64,000 nt of DNA from Gnomoniopsis sp. IMI 355080 (GCA_027946555.1 JAPEVC010000203.1:1-64000); one strand, 5' to 3'; shown: positions 18,376 to 31,100, counted from the stretch's first letter. Program-made: numbers and translations. Notes: generated by a model not told the origin, from the letters alone.

Positions 18376-20142
18376 TCATTCTGTCGTCGTCCTCTCAGGC
18401 CAGCTTGACCTCTGCACAGCTCGAACATACAAGTTTGACGGTCGTACCACGACAAACTCTGGATCGTCAACGACAGGTTCCTTGCTCGCGTTGACAAATG
18501 CGTAACGATACACAAGATTTGCCAGTACCAGCTTCGTCTCCAGTAGCGCAACGTTGTACCCAACACAGCCGCGTGGCCCGCTGGCAAAAGGCGTGAAGGC
18601 CAACCGGTGACGCGGGACCTTGCCTTTCGTCTTGTTCAGCCAGCGGTCCGGATCGAAGCGTTCGGGATTGTCCCAGTAATCCTTGTTCCGATGCACTGCT
18701 GGGAAAGTGGGAATTACCAGTGAACCTTGGGGAATCTGCCATCCACCGGGCACTACGACGTCTTGCTTAGCGTTGCGCGCTGTCTGAAAAGTCGGACTGT
18801 GCAGGCGAAGAGTTTCCTTGACGAAAGCATCGAGAAAAGGCATGCCCAGGACTTCCTCGTAATCCCAGCCCGTCGAAGTTTTCTTCCGGTAGTCGACGAG
18901 CTCCTGTACAAGCCGCTCCTGGTTTCCAGGATAGACTGACAGTGCATAGACGAGCCACGACAATAGCGCCGCTGAAGTGCTCAGCCCGGCGCCCAACAGC
19001 ACGGCCAAATTGGATATCAAAAGCTCGTGCGGGAGTTTACACCCACCCTCATCGGCGGCACGATTCAGGTAGTCGACAACACAGGTCGCTGTCAAGGCTG
19101 CCTCCTGTATCGGCTCGTCCTCGCCCATGCCCGAACGTCCGCCTGGTTGACATTTTTGGATTGCATCCTCCACCAACTCCACCAATCTCGACCTAACTTT
19201 TAGCGCCTGACCTGCTTTGCTGAACGGAAGATACGTAAACCACCGCGGACTAAGCGAGGATTGCTTCACAAGTTGTAGAAATGATCCCAAGAGACGGATC
19301 ATTTCGTGCGGAGGAGTGTCGACTGAGCGGAAATGATTTGTCTCCAGTCCCAAGACAACCTTGTATATGATTTCGCCTCCTAATTTGAACATGAATTGGT
19401 ACGCATGGAAGGCTTGTTCCCTCCTATCCAACTCATCGAATACAGTGAAAGATGCCTCGACAGCTTTTTGCATTCCAGGAAAGTAGTTGCGCACCGCCCT
19501 CGGCGACAAGCCGGGCGCGATGAACTTGTGAGCGGTCTTGAATGCAGGGGAAGTTGTGTCGCATGTGAAGAGAGAAGTCTCATCTCTCATGTAATATAAA
19601 GGATGAACAGGATCCGAAACAGTCTTGGTGAAGAATTCGTTTTCGCCCAGGACTACCTCGGAGACTCTCGGATCGTTCGTTATATACGTTGTAATGCCCA
19701 TGTTTACCGTCTTGATGACGCTGCCGAACCTTTTCAACAGTCGTTCGTGGTTACCTATATGGTCCGGATAGATTTCGAAATAGTTCCCCATGAGTGGCAG
19801 CTGGCGAGGGCCTAGAGGCCTCCTCACCGGCTGATAGTCCACCATGAGGGTAATAATAGCATTACCCTTGCCTTCATCATTGTTATTTTTGATGTCGTCG
19901 ATATTCAGGAGCTCTTTCCCGGAATAACCATGGAAGGATATTGCTGGCGATGGATGACTAGTTAATTGCCTGGAGGCTGTGCTGTTTACCCTTGGGGATG
20001 TTTACTTACAATCCGGCTTCGCGACTGCAAACGCACCAGCAACGCCATATCTGAGCTCAACGATATCTTGAAAGGCTGAGACATCCAGTGACACTGGTCT
20101 CTCTGTTGTTCCGGCTAGGGAGAAATTGGCAAAGACTTTCAT
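18376..20142 (-). CDS. Cytochrome P450 with ubiquitin-like N-terminal extension and no membrane anchor (566 aa, 2 exons)
   Basis: The uninterrupted ORF from 19845 lacks a P450-style N-terminus. A 133-nt upstream exon (20142-20010) joins through a 66-nt intron (19944-20009, GTAAGT...GCCAG) in phase, giving 566 residues. The 77 added residues begin MKVFANFSL and follow the beta-grasp order: two strands, a helix (VSAFQDIVELRYG), then SISFHGYSGKELLNIDDI and AIITLMVDY. The P450 part starts at about residue 80 with PLGPRQLPLMGN. It has KETLRL (K-helix), FDPDRW and the heme loop FASGPRGCVGY (Cys about 504). The I-helix reads GAGLSTS, with Ser at the usual Asp/Glu position. There is no hydrophobic anchor. 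It is divergent from a cytochrome b5 gene across 484 bp, which suggests a functional redox pair. The P450 call is firm; the extension's fold is inference. Confidence 0.88.
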
Positions 20143-20626
20143 GATTGGGCCTGTCCAGTGGCTTCAATGTTCCCCATGCTGCGAGGAAAATATGGATTGT
20201 GCACTCAAGTGAGCAATCTTGTCAGATTACAAAGCTCAAAGTCGAACAACACGTGTGAGTCGCTATTGGTGTCTGCAGTCGGCCATTGCCCGTTTTCGCA
20301 CTAACAAGCATCTGAGCGAATCGGAACCCGCCTGTCGTGCCTGGGTCGTCTGCGGTATATGCCGAAATAGGATGAACGCTAAAGAAGGATAAGCTCCTAT
20401 CCCCCTGTGAACGCATCGTATGGTGAGAATGAAAAGAACGGGAAGAAAGAAAAAGAAGATGAAGAAGAGGAGATATCGAGGAAAGGAAATCCACGAGGCA
20501 GTCTTACATGCAACTGACCATCTCTCCAGCGCAGAGTCAATACAGCAGACACGGCTCAGTGATCTAGTGCTGTGGGAGGAGACAAGCTGCAGCAACTAAA
20601 ACAATCCTCGAGATCAGAAGGACAAG
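20143..20626. promoter_or_regulatory. Divergent promoter of P450 and cytochrome b5
   Basis: These 484 bp separate the start codons at 20142 (minus) and 20627 (plus); both have A at -3. The middle carries a purine-rich tract (GAAAGAAAAAGAAGATGAAGAAG) around 20440-20470. Co-regulation of the two genes is inferred from layout. Confidence 0.5.
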
Positions 20627-21419
20627 ATGTCTCCAAGATCTTTGATCTTCAGCTGCGATGAGGTTGCTAGGCACAATACGAAAGATGATATGTGGGTGAT
20701 CATACGAGGAAAAGGTTAGCACTACGACAGATCATAATTCTTTCGTAAGACTGACCGTGTTACACAGTCTACGATGTCACAACCTTTTTGGAGGACCACC
20801 CTGGCGGAAAAGAATCACTGGTGGACGTGGCGGGAACGGACGCCACGGAGGAATACGACTATGTTGACCATTCGGACGATGCGGACCAGAGGCTTGAGAA
20901 ACTCAAGGTTGGAGTACTGGATGAATGGGTCAGCTCGAAGGTTGGTGAGCCCTCGCGATGGATTCATCAAGTGGTAGTACCTCGCTGCTTCTCAGCATTC
21001 GTCCAGGTGTTTTAACCGATCCACTAATGCTGGGACCACATCGCCAGACACCTCTAGCAGTATCCGGTAATGGCTTGAAAACCAGAGCACCGTCGCTTAC
21101 CTTCAAAACGGGCTTCGAACTTGGGCTCCTCTCTGCGTTCCGGGCAGCTGCTCAGCATTTGGTAACCTCAAAATTTGGGCCCTGCATTTCTTTGGGTGCT
21201 GGGATTCTCATTCTGAGCAGGCAAGCGTTTATTGATCCAAGTCGAATATCACTGAATTTGCAAGAAAATGGTGTGGGGACTGTCCTTTTCTTCATTCTTG
21301 CAGTTACTATCGCTGGAGTCATACTGTGTCGCTCATTGTTCAGGAGATTGGTGTTCCCCCATGTCAAAGCACCATTCGAATACCCACCGTATTATTATCA
21401 TCCAATCCCTAAAAGTTAG
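20627..21419 (+). CDS. Tail-anchored cytochrome b5 (225 aa, 3 exons)
   Basis: Exons 20627-20714, 20768-20944 and 21007-21419 close in phase to 225 residues. The N-terminal domain is a cytochrome b5 fold with heme ligands His40 in HPGG and His64 in VDHSDDA, preceded by GKVYDVTTFLEDH. A variable linker (about 90-130) leads to two hydrophobic helices (about 145-165 and 175-200) and a basic, Tyr/Pro-rich tail. It probably sits in the ER membrane and supplies the second electron to P450s or to another oxidase. It is not fused to any other domain. It is divergent from the anchor-less P450 and 177 bp upstream of the polytopic membrane gene, so all three are likely co-regulated. Confidence 0.88.
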
Positions 21420-21596
21420 GCCATGTATTCTCTCACTGCGAGGAGTTGTTACAAATTTATACTTTGCGACCTTTTCTGTGTCCACTCTTTGAAAAGTCGC
21501 GAAAGTGAGAAATATGCGTTCTGACAAATACCTACGATTTGCCCTGTGCTGCGCCCCGCGAGATACATATAGCGATACCGAGGACCCGGTCAAAGC

Positions 21597-23031
21597 TTGA
21601 TGAATCCCAGGTTGATCCCAGAGCGGATGTACACAAGAGTCTCTTCATATATCTTTCCAGCCTACGACCCCCTCAAACCCCTATGGGTAGGTAAATATGC
21701 GCAGGACTTACTGAGAACCAAAAGCAACTCCATCTACGACAAGCATACTCCGAAAGAATATGACTCAAACGTTGATATCAACCTACTTCGTCGGGCTCAC
21801 GATTGCGGGCTTCGATGCTCTTTGGGGCCGGATGCTGCGTAGTGGGGCGGCCGAGGCGTTTGCGAATGTCAAGGCATCGAGAGTACTCCCTTGGAGCGGT
21901 GATACCTTGCGGACGGTGTATACTGGCTCCGAGGTCTTGGACTCAACACTCCTCTCCCCAGTTGTTTTCTATGATGCCTTGATGCATCGTCAGAATCATG
22001 TCCATCGCTACCTGCTCGTGAGTTTATTCAGCACTATGCAGGCTATCTCCTTCGGTATGCTGGTCATGTCCACCTTGAGGCATGGAACACATCGATGGTG
22101 GTCGACACTGTAAGTCCACACGTCGAAGGTTGGGGTCGAAATCAACATATACATGCTGAGGAGAGTTGCGGTAGTGACTCAATCTATGTTCACAATGATT
22201 CATTCCTGTCTAACAACATACTATAGGGAACTCGCCGCTTTGGGTATTTTTAACCAGGTTTTTGGCGCTGCGGTTATCTATCCACTCTACTTCGCCATGG
22301 AAACGGTCAGGCCTCGAAGCGACAGACGACCTCGAGCGAGCAAATGGGTGACAGGAAGCCACGAAGGCCTTGCATTATTGTTTACAAGCCTCGTCTCCGC
22401 CTTAACTCCATTATGGCTTTTATATCCAGCCTTCGCCAATAATTGTGACAGCGACACACGGCAGATTCTCATAGCCAGTTACCGTGTCACCCCAATCTTG
22501 ACAGCAGTGATCCAGCCAGTGTTTTTAATTGTCCTCCAAGCACTCCAGCCTCAGATGCTGGTTTCTGTCAGCAAAGGGATCCAATCAACAAATGGACCAA
22601 GGGGGGCGAGCAGTACGGTCCGCCTCTCGCTCTGGCTATCGGCTGCAGTTGCCTTGTTCTGTCACGTGTACGTGATAACCTACCCACAGTTGCAATCCAA
22701 TGGTCTGGACACGGATCTGTTACAGGTATTCTGGCCACGGGCTGCTGCTCTGGACCCGGGGCATGTAGATTTTGTGGCACAGGCATGTGAGTTGTTTCTC
22801 CAGCTGGACATGCTCGTCATATTTGCAGCAGTCATTCCATATACAGCATTGGTTATTCTGGGAGGCTCTGGTGGACGTGAGTCTCGGAATTCTTCGCGAA
22901 TTACTTTGGGTAGGACCGGTTGGTGGACAATCGGTGTAGGCATATGTGGCCGGATTGTGGTCCTATCGGTCCTTGCACTTATGATATCACCAGGTGCTGT
23001 ATTTACTCTAGCTTTGGCAGCGGCCTTGTAA
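21597..23031 (+). CDS. Polytopic integral membrane protein of unknown function (415 aa, 3 exons)
   Basis: Exons 21597-21686, 21757-22109 and 22227-23031 close in phase to 415 residues. The first intron uses GTAGGT and a weak AAAG acceptor. ATGATG at 21597 offers two adjacent starts. After a soluble N-terminus (Y-D-P-L-K-P-L-W), about eight or nine hydrophobic helices follow, with charged loops that include E-T-V-R-P-R-S-D-R-R near residue 180. It has no MFS, ABC or signal-peptide signature. It resembles membrane proteins of unknown function that sit in fungal polyketide and terpenoid clusters; some short fungal membrane proteins of that sort are cyclases, others have no known role. Cyclase, transporter or P450/b5 partner are all open. 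It is convergent with the thiohydrolase. Confidence 0.75.
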
Positions 23032-23448
23032 AGCGTGGATTAATTAATAGTTCGTGGGACCGTTATTTCACTGGTCTGGAGCTTGCCCAAGTGTGGAAGA
23101 TGAATTGGAGGATTTGGTGACTTACATCCTAGGCTACCTACCTAGGCACATAAGGTATGTACCCGTAGCTGGCAGACAATGCCCCTTAGTGTCTTGGGAG
23201 CCCAGCAACGTTTGGCCTCAGCACTTAGAAGAGTCTGCAAAGCGAGAAAGTTATTATTCACAAATTCTATCAAATTCATCTTCAGGAGAGGCTATAGCTT
23301 CCCGCGTTGCAAATGCGACAAGCTCGCAATTCCCGCCTCTTTGCGGTCATTTACCACGCAGCTATTGACATTGTACATACAACTATTCATCTCCTTTCCC
23401 AGGTTGCCGAGCACGTCGATAAACACTTCATAATTGAACTCCGGTCCT
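23032..23448. other. Noncoding, convergent 3' flanks
   Basis: 417 bp between the stop of the membrane protein and the stop of the thiohydrolase. A TACCTAGGCA variant of the recurrent palindrome is at 23139-23148. No gene seen. Confidence 0.5.
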
Positions 23449-24366
23449 CTAGAGCATAAGTTTTCCTGTAGTCAGGCTCTCCATATATGCCCATTCAATC
23501 AAGTCCACAACCACTCTGACCTCGGCTTTCTTTGTTGGTATCCCATGACCTCCTGGGTGCTTACTCGCACGCGTCAACGAGGACTCACACAACTGCTGCA
23601 ACTTGTCCGACTGATCCAAAAACATATCAAGGTCACGTTTACCCGTGATGTGTACCGTAGGAATTCCAATGCGGTCCTTCACGAGCTGCGGGTGCAGCGG
23701 CCGCGGGACGTCGTCGCTCAAGCAATCCATACGGCCAAAGAAGCCGTAGTCAACCACATCTCTGCCCACACCACTTGCGTCGAGAGACTGGATACTCTTG
23801 GCGAGGTACCTTGCGAAGGTGCGCTGCTTCTGGTTCTTCATGTTGGCCAAGTCAAACTCCTTGATATTTGGGAACGACTCCCGGAATGCAAGGGACGAGT
23901 CGTCCAGAATGCCTTGGACGAGTTGCCGGCAATCTGCAGTTTCGGGCGAGAAGACGACGACAGGACTGAAGAACACAGCAAAGCCAAATGGAGGACGTGA
24001 TGTGTCTTGATGGTGCTTTCGCTGGTAGTCCAAGATATAGGCAGCTGCCAAAGAAGCTCCCTGGCTAAACCCAAAGACACAGTCGAATGGTCCATTCTCG
24101 AGAATGAAATCTTCTAGATCTGTGAGCGCATCGCGCATTTCTGCGGGCGTATACCCCGTGGTGTACGAGTAAAAGGGGCCTGGAGCCCACAAGGGCATTC
24201 CGGGGCCTCTCTCACAACGTACGGCGCCATCGAGTAACGTGAAAGAGTAATTTGGTCCTAACTCATTGGCTATAGCTGCCAATTGTGTCTTGAGGATGAC
24301 ACCTGACGACCCAAACCCATGTAAAGCTAAGATTTTCATCTCCGGAGCCTGAAATTTATGCAGCAA
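23449..24366 (-). CDS. LovG-like / FSH1-family serine hydrolase, likely polyketide thiohydrolase (305 aa)
   Basis: The protein has the FSH1 (serine hydrolase, DUF341) plan: KILALHGFGSSG at residues 11-22, the nucleophile elbow GFSQG, an Asp in the GKRDLDMF region and the catalytic His in KHPGGHGIP. It has no signal peptide. LovG and related enzymes release HR-PKS chains that lack a TE domain, which fits its head-to-head position with the HR-PKS. The start may be the first Met (24366) or Met10 (24339). An acceptor-like TTTCAG just before Met10 and a GTTAGA donor near 24410 suggest a 5' leader intron that would favour Met10. Assignment to chain release is inference from family and context. Confidence 0.88.
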   Translation of the reverse strand: MLHKFQAPEMKILALHGFGSSGVILKTQLAAIANELGPNYSFTLLDGAVRCERGPGMPLWAPGPFYSYTTGYTPAEMRDALTDLEDFILENGPFDCVFGFSQGASLAAAYILDYQRKHHQDTSRPPFGFAVFFSPVVVFSPETADCRQLVQGILDDSSLAFRESFPNIKEFDLANMKNQKQRTFARYLAKSIQSLDASGVGRDVVDYGFFGRMDCLSDDVPRPLHPQLVKDRIGIPTVHITGKRDLDMFLDQSDKLQQLCESSLTRASKHPGGHGIPTKKAEVRVVVDLIEWAYMESLTTGKLML

Positions 24367-25164
24367 TTGGCGATGTGTTCATATGGCAGAGCAAGGAATG
24401 AAAATCTAACCTTGTGGAAAGTCAGCTGATCTATTACAAAAATACATAGAGGTAGCTTAAAGACCATAATTATGCCTCCTTCATTGCAATTTGAGGACAT
24501 CACCCACAGAGCGGCATCTTCCTAATTCGAAAGATGTAAAACCCAAAGCAGGAGAAGGGTAGTCCGCACTGTTACGAGTCTGCTCAGAGATGGAGAAAAC
24601 AAGAGGTGTAAAGTTTGGTCTTGTTTCGGAAGTTTCTCAAAAGGGAAGGAAGTTTGTGCTTTGTTCTTTGGCAAGTCAGAAGAATGACACGTATAGCGAC
24701 AAGAGCGAAAGTTATCAAACTGACCTAATACTATAGTACTAACTAAATCAGCATTTAAAATTAATAGTATAATACTCTAACAAATGATAATTTGATTTCT
24801 AGATAGTAAAATACTATAGAATTAATAGTAACCCTGAAAAAAGGACCATTTTAATGTCTCGGCTTTTATCTTCTAATCTAGTCCTCGGTAATATTTTCAA
24901 CAGTCAACTGCGATACTTTTGAGCTAGCCTTTGAACGACAGCAAGAGCTTTATGCTTTTAGTTCCAGCCCAAATAGGTAGTTCGGAATCAGCTCCTTTTG
25001 CCCAATTACCTAGGTGGAGAGGTAAAGGCTGTCAAACTGAACGAAACTGTCTACTTCGCTTCAAATGCCAACATTGAAACACTCACATTCTGAGCCGTGA
25101 ATTGTCAACGTTCACTCTGCTCTTGACATCTTCTCACTCCTTAGCTCTCTTGCGGCGTGCAATC
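24367..25164. promoter_or_regulatory. Divergent promoter of thiohydrolase and PKS, with an AT-rich core
   Basis: 798 bp between two divergent biosynthetic genes. A strongly AT-rich core (about 24725-24835) contains repeated ACTATAG / TTAATAGTA elements in both orientations. A TACCTAGGTG near-palindrome lies at 25007-25016. No AflR-type TCG(N5)CGA site was found by eye. Confidence 0.5.
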
Positions 25165-28100
25165 ATGGGTGAATCAGCTCAAATTCAAGAACAAGTTTTG
25201 CACTTCAGCAACAAGACAGATGAGCCTATCGTCATTGTGGGTGCAGCATGTCGCTTCGCAGGAGAGGCAACGTCCCTTCGCGGCCTGTACGAGATGATGA
25301 GAGACTCCAGGACCGGTCATGGTCAGGTTCCCAAGGAGAGGTGGGATGCTGAAGCTTGGTATCATCCTGATCCTGATCGCAAAGGTGCGGTAAGTAGGAG
25401 TATCCCGTTACAAGACTCCCGATGCTTGAAGACTTGTCCCGGCGCTTTCACAGTATACAATCTTGGTACAACTGTTCTTGACCGCTGAAACCAGAATCAT
25501 GATAGGTTGCTACGAAAGCCGGATTTTTCTTGGCACAAGATGTTGCACATTTTGACGCGCCATTTTTCTCAGTCCCTCCAAGTATGTGACTACGAATTAA
25601 TACGCCCCTATGTCTTTTCTTCGAGCCGAAGAGTCCACTTAATGGTGTAATTTGCGTCTATCGCTTGGAACAAGGCCGGCTGAAGTTCTTCACGCCTCGT
25701 CCAGAATGGTGACTGAGGGGAAATGCTGACACGAGGAATTTTTATAGAAGAGGCAGCGGGAATGGATCCCCAGAAAAGGCTTCTTCTCGAAGTAGCTTAC
25801 GAGACCTTTGAAAACGGTGAGAGCACAATTCCTCCGCCATCAAAGCCATTATCTAGAAAGGCCACTCATATAATCCGATTTCAGCTGGTTTACCGATGGA
25901 AAAAGTCGCAAGTTCCATGACGGGTGTATATATTGGCTGCATGACCAATGACTACGAGATCCTATCGACTCACGACATCTATGATCAACCTCATATGACT
26001 GCAGCAGGAAGTAGCGAGGCTATGACAGCGAATCGAGTTTCTTGGTTTTTCGACCTACGGGGCCCGAGCTTGACTATCGACACGGCGTGTTCTTCGAGCC
26101 TCTACGCACTCCATCTAGCATGTCAGTCTTTGCGATTGGGCGAGACGCAGATGGGTTTGGTCGCAGGCGTGAATCTCATGTTGCACCCGAGGACTTCAAC
26201 ACAGTTAACATCGAGTAAGTGGGATCTTGAACAGTATCTGGGGGCCCTATTCCAGAATGGCAACTTTAGTCCCCACCTGCTCTGTGTAATATCTTGTGTG
26301 ACACGGGGATTCATCTTACTGACAAGGTACCAGTGCATATGCTCAGCCCCGACGGCACATCTCATAGTTTCGACGACCGAGCTAATGGGTACGGACGTGG
26401 TGAAGGTGTTGGCGCTCTCCTTGTTAAGCGGCTTTCGGATGCTATACGAGATGGCGACGTGATTCGAGCTGTAATAAGGGGCTCTGCGATCAATGTTGAT
26501 GGAAAGACGCCGAGCGTCACCAGTAGGTCACAGGACACCCACTGGCATTTTTTTCATTGTAAATGCTGACGAACTAACCAAACTTGCAGTGCCGAGTGGT
26601 GAGGCTCAAGCGGAGCTCATACGAACCGCCTATAAGCAGGCTGGTCTTCCTCTAAATGATACGCGTTATGTTGAGATGCATGGCACAGGCACGCCAGTCG
26701 GGGTGAGAGCCATCACCTTCCCACATTGTATTTGGTTCGAAAAATCACGACTTCTCTTACTAACATCGACTTTCACTTCTTAGGATCCCATAGAGCTGTC
26801 AGCCATAGCATCAACGTTTGGAAAAGACCCCGGAGAGATGCCGGTCTATGTCGGTAGTATCAAGCCGAGCGTGGGTCATACCGAAGGCTGTGCAGGCCTC
26901 GCGGGTGTTTTCAGGGCTATCCTATCGTTGGAGCAAGGCTGCATTTTTCCGACATTTGGTGTTGAGCGGGTCAACCCCAAGCTACGCTTCGATGATCGTA
27001 GCCTTGCCCTCCCGCAGAAAGTGATTCCCTGGCCGACTTCGGGACTACGGAGGGTGAGCATCAACTCTTTTGGATTTGGCGGAGCGAATGCTCACGTTAT
27101 CCTTGACGATGCGTACCATTACCTGCAACAGCATGGTATTCAGGGGGCAGCTCATTCGACTGTGGTGTCTGACGGTACTGGCCCTAATGAAGAACCACAA
27201 AAGAAGAAACTCTTTGTCTTCAGTGCCCGAGACCAAAAAGCTCTGGAACAAGTGGCCAAGTCTCACCAACAGCACTGCTCATCGAGCTCAGCCAACCAGC
27301 ACGCAGCCAGTCTCGCATATACACTCTCGACCAGACGGACACAGTTTGATCACCGTTCCTTCGCTGTCGCAGACTCACTATCCGACCTTTCTAATGAGCT
27401 TCAAATTGCCTCACCTAAACCAGTTCGGAGTGCTGAGAAGCTCAATGGTCTTGTTTTCATCTTTACTGGACAGGGCGCCCAGTGGTCTGGTATGGGCAAA
27501 GAGCTCCTCGGATTCCCGGCTTTTAGGGACAGCATGGCGAGATCCGCGAACTTCCTGCAGAAGCTAGGCTGTGCGTTCGATCTGCTGGCTGAATTGGAAG
27601 CGTGCAGTGAAATTGACTCCCCTCAGTACAGTCAGCCTATCTGTACTGCAGTTCAAGTAGGCCTTGTTGACCTCCTACAAGACTGGGCTGTCCGTCCGAG
27701 AGCTGTTGTCGGGCATTCTAGCGGCGAGATTCCTGCTGCCTACGCCGCCGGCCTGATCACGCACCAGGACGCAGTAACTGTGGCTTACTTTCGAGGCATC
27801 TATTCTCTCAAAGTGACGAAGAATCCCGCTCGACGTGGGGGTATGCTCGCTGCCGGTATCTCACAAGCCGAGGCCCAGGAAGTACTGTCATCAGAGAGTC
27901 TCCAAGACCTGGGGCAGGCTGTAGCTGCCTGTATCAACAGTCCTAAGAGCGTTACTATCTCTGGGGACAGTACCTTGATCGATTACCTGGAGAAAAAGAT
28001 ATCGGACGAGGGCAACTTTGCTCGCAAACTGCGGGTCTCCACAGCCTATCACTCCCCTCACATGCGCGATGTCGCCGACGAGTGTCTAGCCGCCATGAAA

Positions 28101-31100
28101 GGCGCGGGAGTGTCCAATATATCGACAAATCCAGGCGAGACATCAGGAGTCATGATGTTCTCTTCGGTAACGGGACAGCTACTACAGCCCTCGGAGGTCA
28201 ACGCAGAGTATTGGATCCGCAACATGTGTCAGCCTGTGCTGTTTTCTCAGGCGGTGACCGAGCTTCTGAAGTACTCTTCGCGGAAAGGTCGCAAATCTGT
28301 ACCCCTGAGATGGAACGCAATCGTTGAAGTCGGGCCGGTAAGCATCCCTCAAAACGTACGGTTGAGCTTTACGTTCAGTAACTAACAGCGCGTGTTAGCA
28401 CTCGGCGCTGAAAGCTCCGTTGACCCAGATTATGGAAGCCGTAAATCCAAAGCTACCTATTGAGCAACCGTACACATCCGTCTTGGTGCGCAAACAGGAT
28501 GCAATCGTCACCTCGCTCAAAGCGGCTGGTATGCTATGGGCACTGGGCAATCCGATATCCTTTTCAAAGGTCAATCGCGAAGATGAGGAGGACGCTGGAG
28601 TCCACACCGTGGCGGACCTACCTGCCTACCCCTGGACTCACGACAGACGCCACTGGTATGAACCACGGTGCATGGCCTCGGAGAGACGTAGGCCGAAGCC
28701 GCGGACCGACCTGCTTGGCTTCCCCGTTGACAATGCCAAGAATACCTTTGAGCCGCAATGGAAGAACTATCTCAGCGTCCGCGAGAATCCCTGGATTGAA
28801 GATCATGCGATCACCGGAACAACCTTGTATCCTGGCGCTGGGATGCTGATTATGGTTGTCGAGGCTGCCCAGCAACTCGCTGAGAGTCATCCGGAGCAGA
28901 CCATGCGCGGGATTGAATTTCATGATGTCCATTTCGAGCGTGGCCTCGTCATCCCCGCCGATTCCACTGTCGAGACGCAGCTTAGTATCAAAGGACCTCA
29001 AGGACAATCTCGCGCCCAGGACTCGTACGGCTTCTCGGTCTTTTCTTCACAGGGTGGTGCTGATGTTACTTGGACAAGACACTGTTTCGGTTCCTTCAGT
29101 ATCGTATATGAGGAGAAACAAGAACAAAACAATGATTTCCAAGATCCGGCTGCGTTCGATTGGACTCGTCGCGTGGAGTGCTTCTACGAAATGAAAAAGG
29201 GACCCGCCCGTCCCGTCGACGTCGAGAGGCTCTATCAGGAGCTCCACAAAGTGGGAATGGAGTACGGCGAGACGTTCCAGAACTTGACATCTTTGCACGC
29301 GGCAGAGGATGGGTCGCGCTGCTATGGCACGATCAAAATCCCGGACACCGCCAGTGTCATGCCCTTCAATTTCGAATACCCCCACATCATCCATCCTGCG
29401 ACCTTGGACGCCATCTTCCACCTCATGGTCTATACTGTTGCAGACTCGAGCGGGGCGCTGAAGGAGGCAGCCGTGCCGTATCATCTGAAGAGGCTGTACC
29501 TCGCCACCAAAGGACTTCCCCGTAGCGCAGGCTCGCTATTCCACGGTTACGCGACCAGCAACAAGACAAAATCTAAAGGGCAGCTTAGCGCGAATCTGGT
29601 CGTGTCAGATGATACATGGAAGGATCCTATGGTCATCGTTGATGGCCTGGTCATGAGGCAGGTTACTGCTGGCACCTCGTCCAATGAAATCAGTGATGGC
29701 ATATCCGCGGGACAGAAAATCGAGCCACGGTGCACTCTACTTCAATGGAAATTGGATCCCGAGGCATTCATGGCCGCCTCATCTTCCGCTGTGGCTACTG
29801 TGCGTGGTGTGACAAGACTTCAGCACTGGCTTGAAATTGAAAATCACAAGTCAGCGGATTTGCGGCTGCTCGTGGTTGGAAGCACACTTTCAGCCTCCGC
29901 CGAAGTGGTTTTGGATGAATTGCATGAGCATGTTGCAAGCAACAGTCTTTACCGTGGTATTTCTCACTTGATTGTCACTGATGCAAATGAAGAGCGGCTG
30001 GGCCAGTGGCAGTCAGCCATCGCAGCGATGCTCGACGTTGCCGAGGTCACGCAACAGCCTACCAACGTCCGGTATCATGTGTGGGATCCAGATCAAGACT
30101 CGCAAGCCACAAGCGAATCTATTACATCTCTTGTCAGCGGCGGTGAGAAGTACAGCTTGGTTCTCACAGGTGAATCATGTGATCCGGAACGTATGGCTGC
30201 CACCTTAGAACCACATCTTCATAAAGGAGGAAGAATCCTCTACCTGCAGCCTACCATCGAAGGAGCTGCTTTTCACACTGGACAAATTGACGGAAGCAAC
30301 ACCATCTTCAATGATCAGAGCCGCAGCGCCTTTGTGGAACGGCATGTTGCACTTGATAATGGCACTCTCAAGATCACCGCGAGGAAACCCCAAGGTTTGC
30401 AAATGAATAACAGCCCTGCGTCTGTTGCGACACTTCTTCTACCACCTATGGATCGCTTGAACTCCGAAAATGCCACAGCCCTAAAGATTTTAGCAAACGA
30501 GGTTGGAAGAATTTTGCAAGACCAATTGGGTATAGCCGTCCAGCAAGCGTCCCTCGCAGGGTACGCCTCGGCGATGACGAGCGACAATTCCCAACGGTCC
30601 ACGTCTTCCGGGACACCAATAATTGCGTTACTGGATTTATGCGAGGGGGGTTTCGTCGCACACTGGACTGCCGATGACTTTGGACATTTCAAAGTCGTCA
30701 TGAACAGCACTCGGCAGCTCCTGTGGGTGACGCACGGCGCCCAAATGGTAAATCTCGAAGCCACCAGTCAGGCCTTGGAAGGGCTCAACTCCGCCCCTGT
30801 CACAGGTTTGTTGCGGGTGTTGCGCAACGAGATGCCGCACATTGCCCTGACCCACCTGGATTTGGCCCTTGGCTATAATCACCACTTGTTCAATGAAACA
30901 AGTGGACCTCACTCTACCGCCTCGACGATTGTTCAAGCGTGGCTGCTGTCCGGTCAAGACGATAGTCAAGATCACGGCGCAAAAGAACGCGAGTACGCAC
31001 AAGTCAATGGCGAGCTGTATGTGCCCCGATCTGTGCCGCAGCCAACCATGGACTTTGAGATTGCAGTCTCCACGGGAAAAGCACCCTCGGTATTGAAATC

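Noticed and set aside
20958..21419. Separate small membrane-protein gene starting at 20958
   Set aside because: It joins in phase to the cytochrome b5 exons through introns at 20715-20767 and 20945-21006, so it is the b5 tail anchor.
24720..24840. AT-rich tract in the PKS promoter as a transposon remnant
   Set aside because: No terminal repeats, target duplication or coding remnant; only short inverted A/T motifs.
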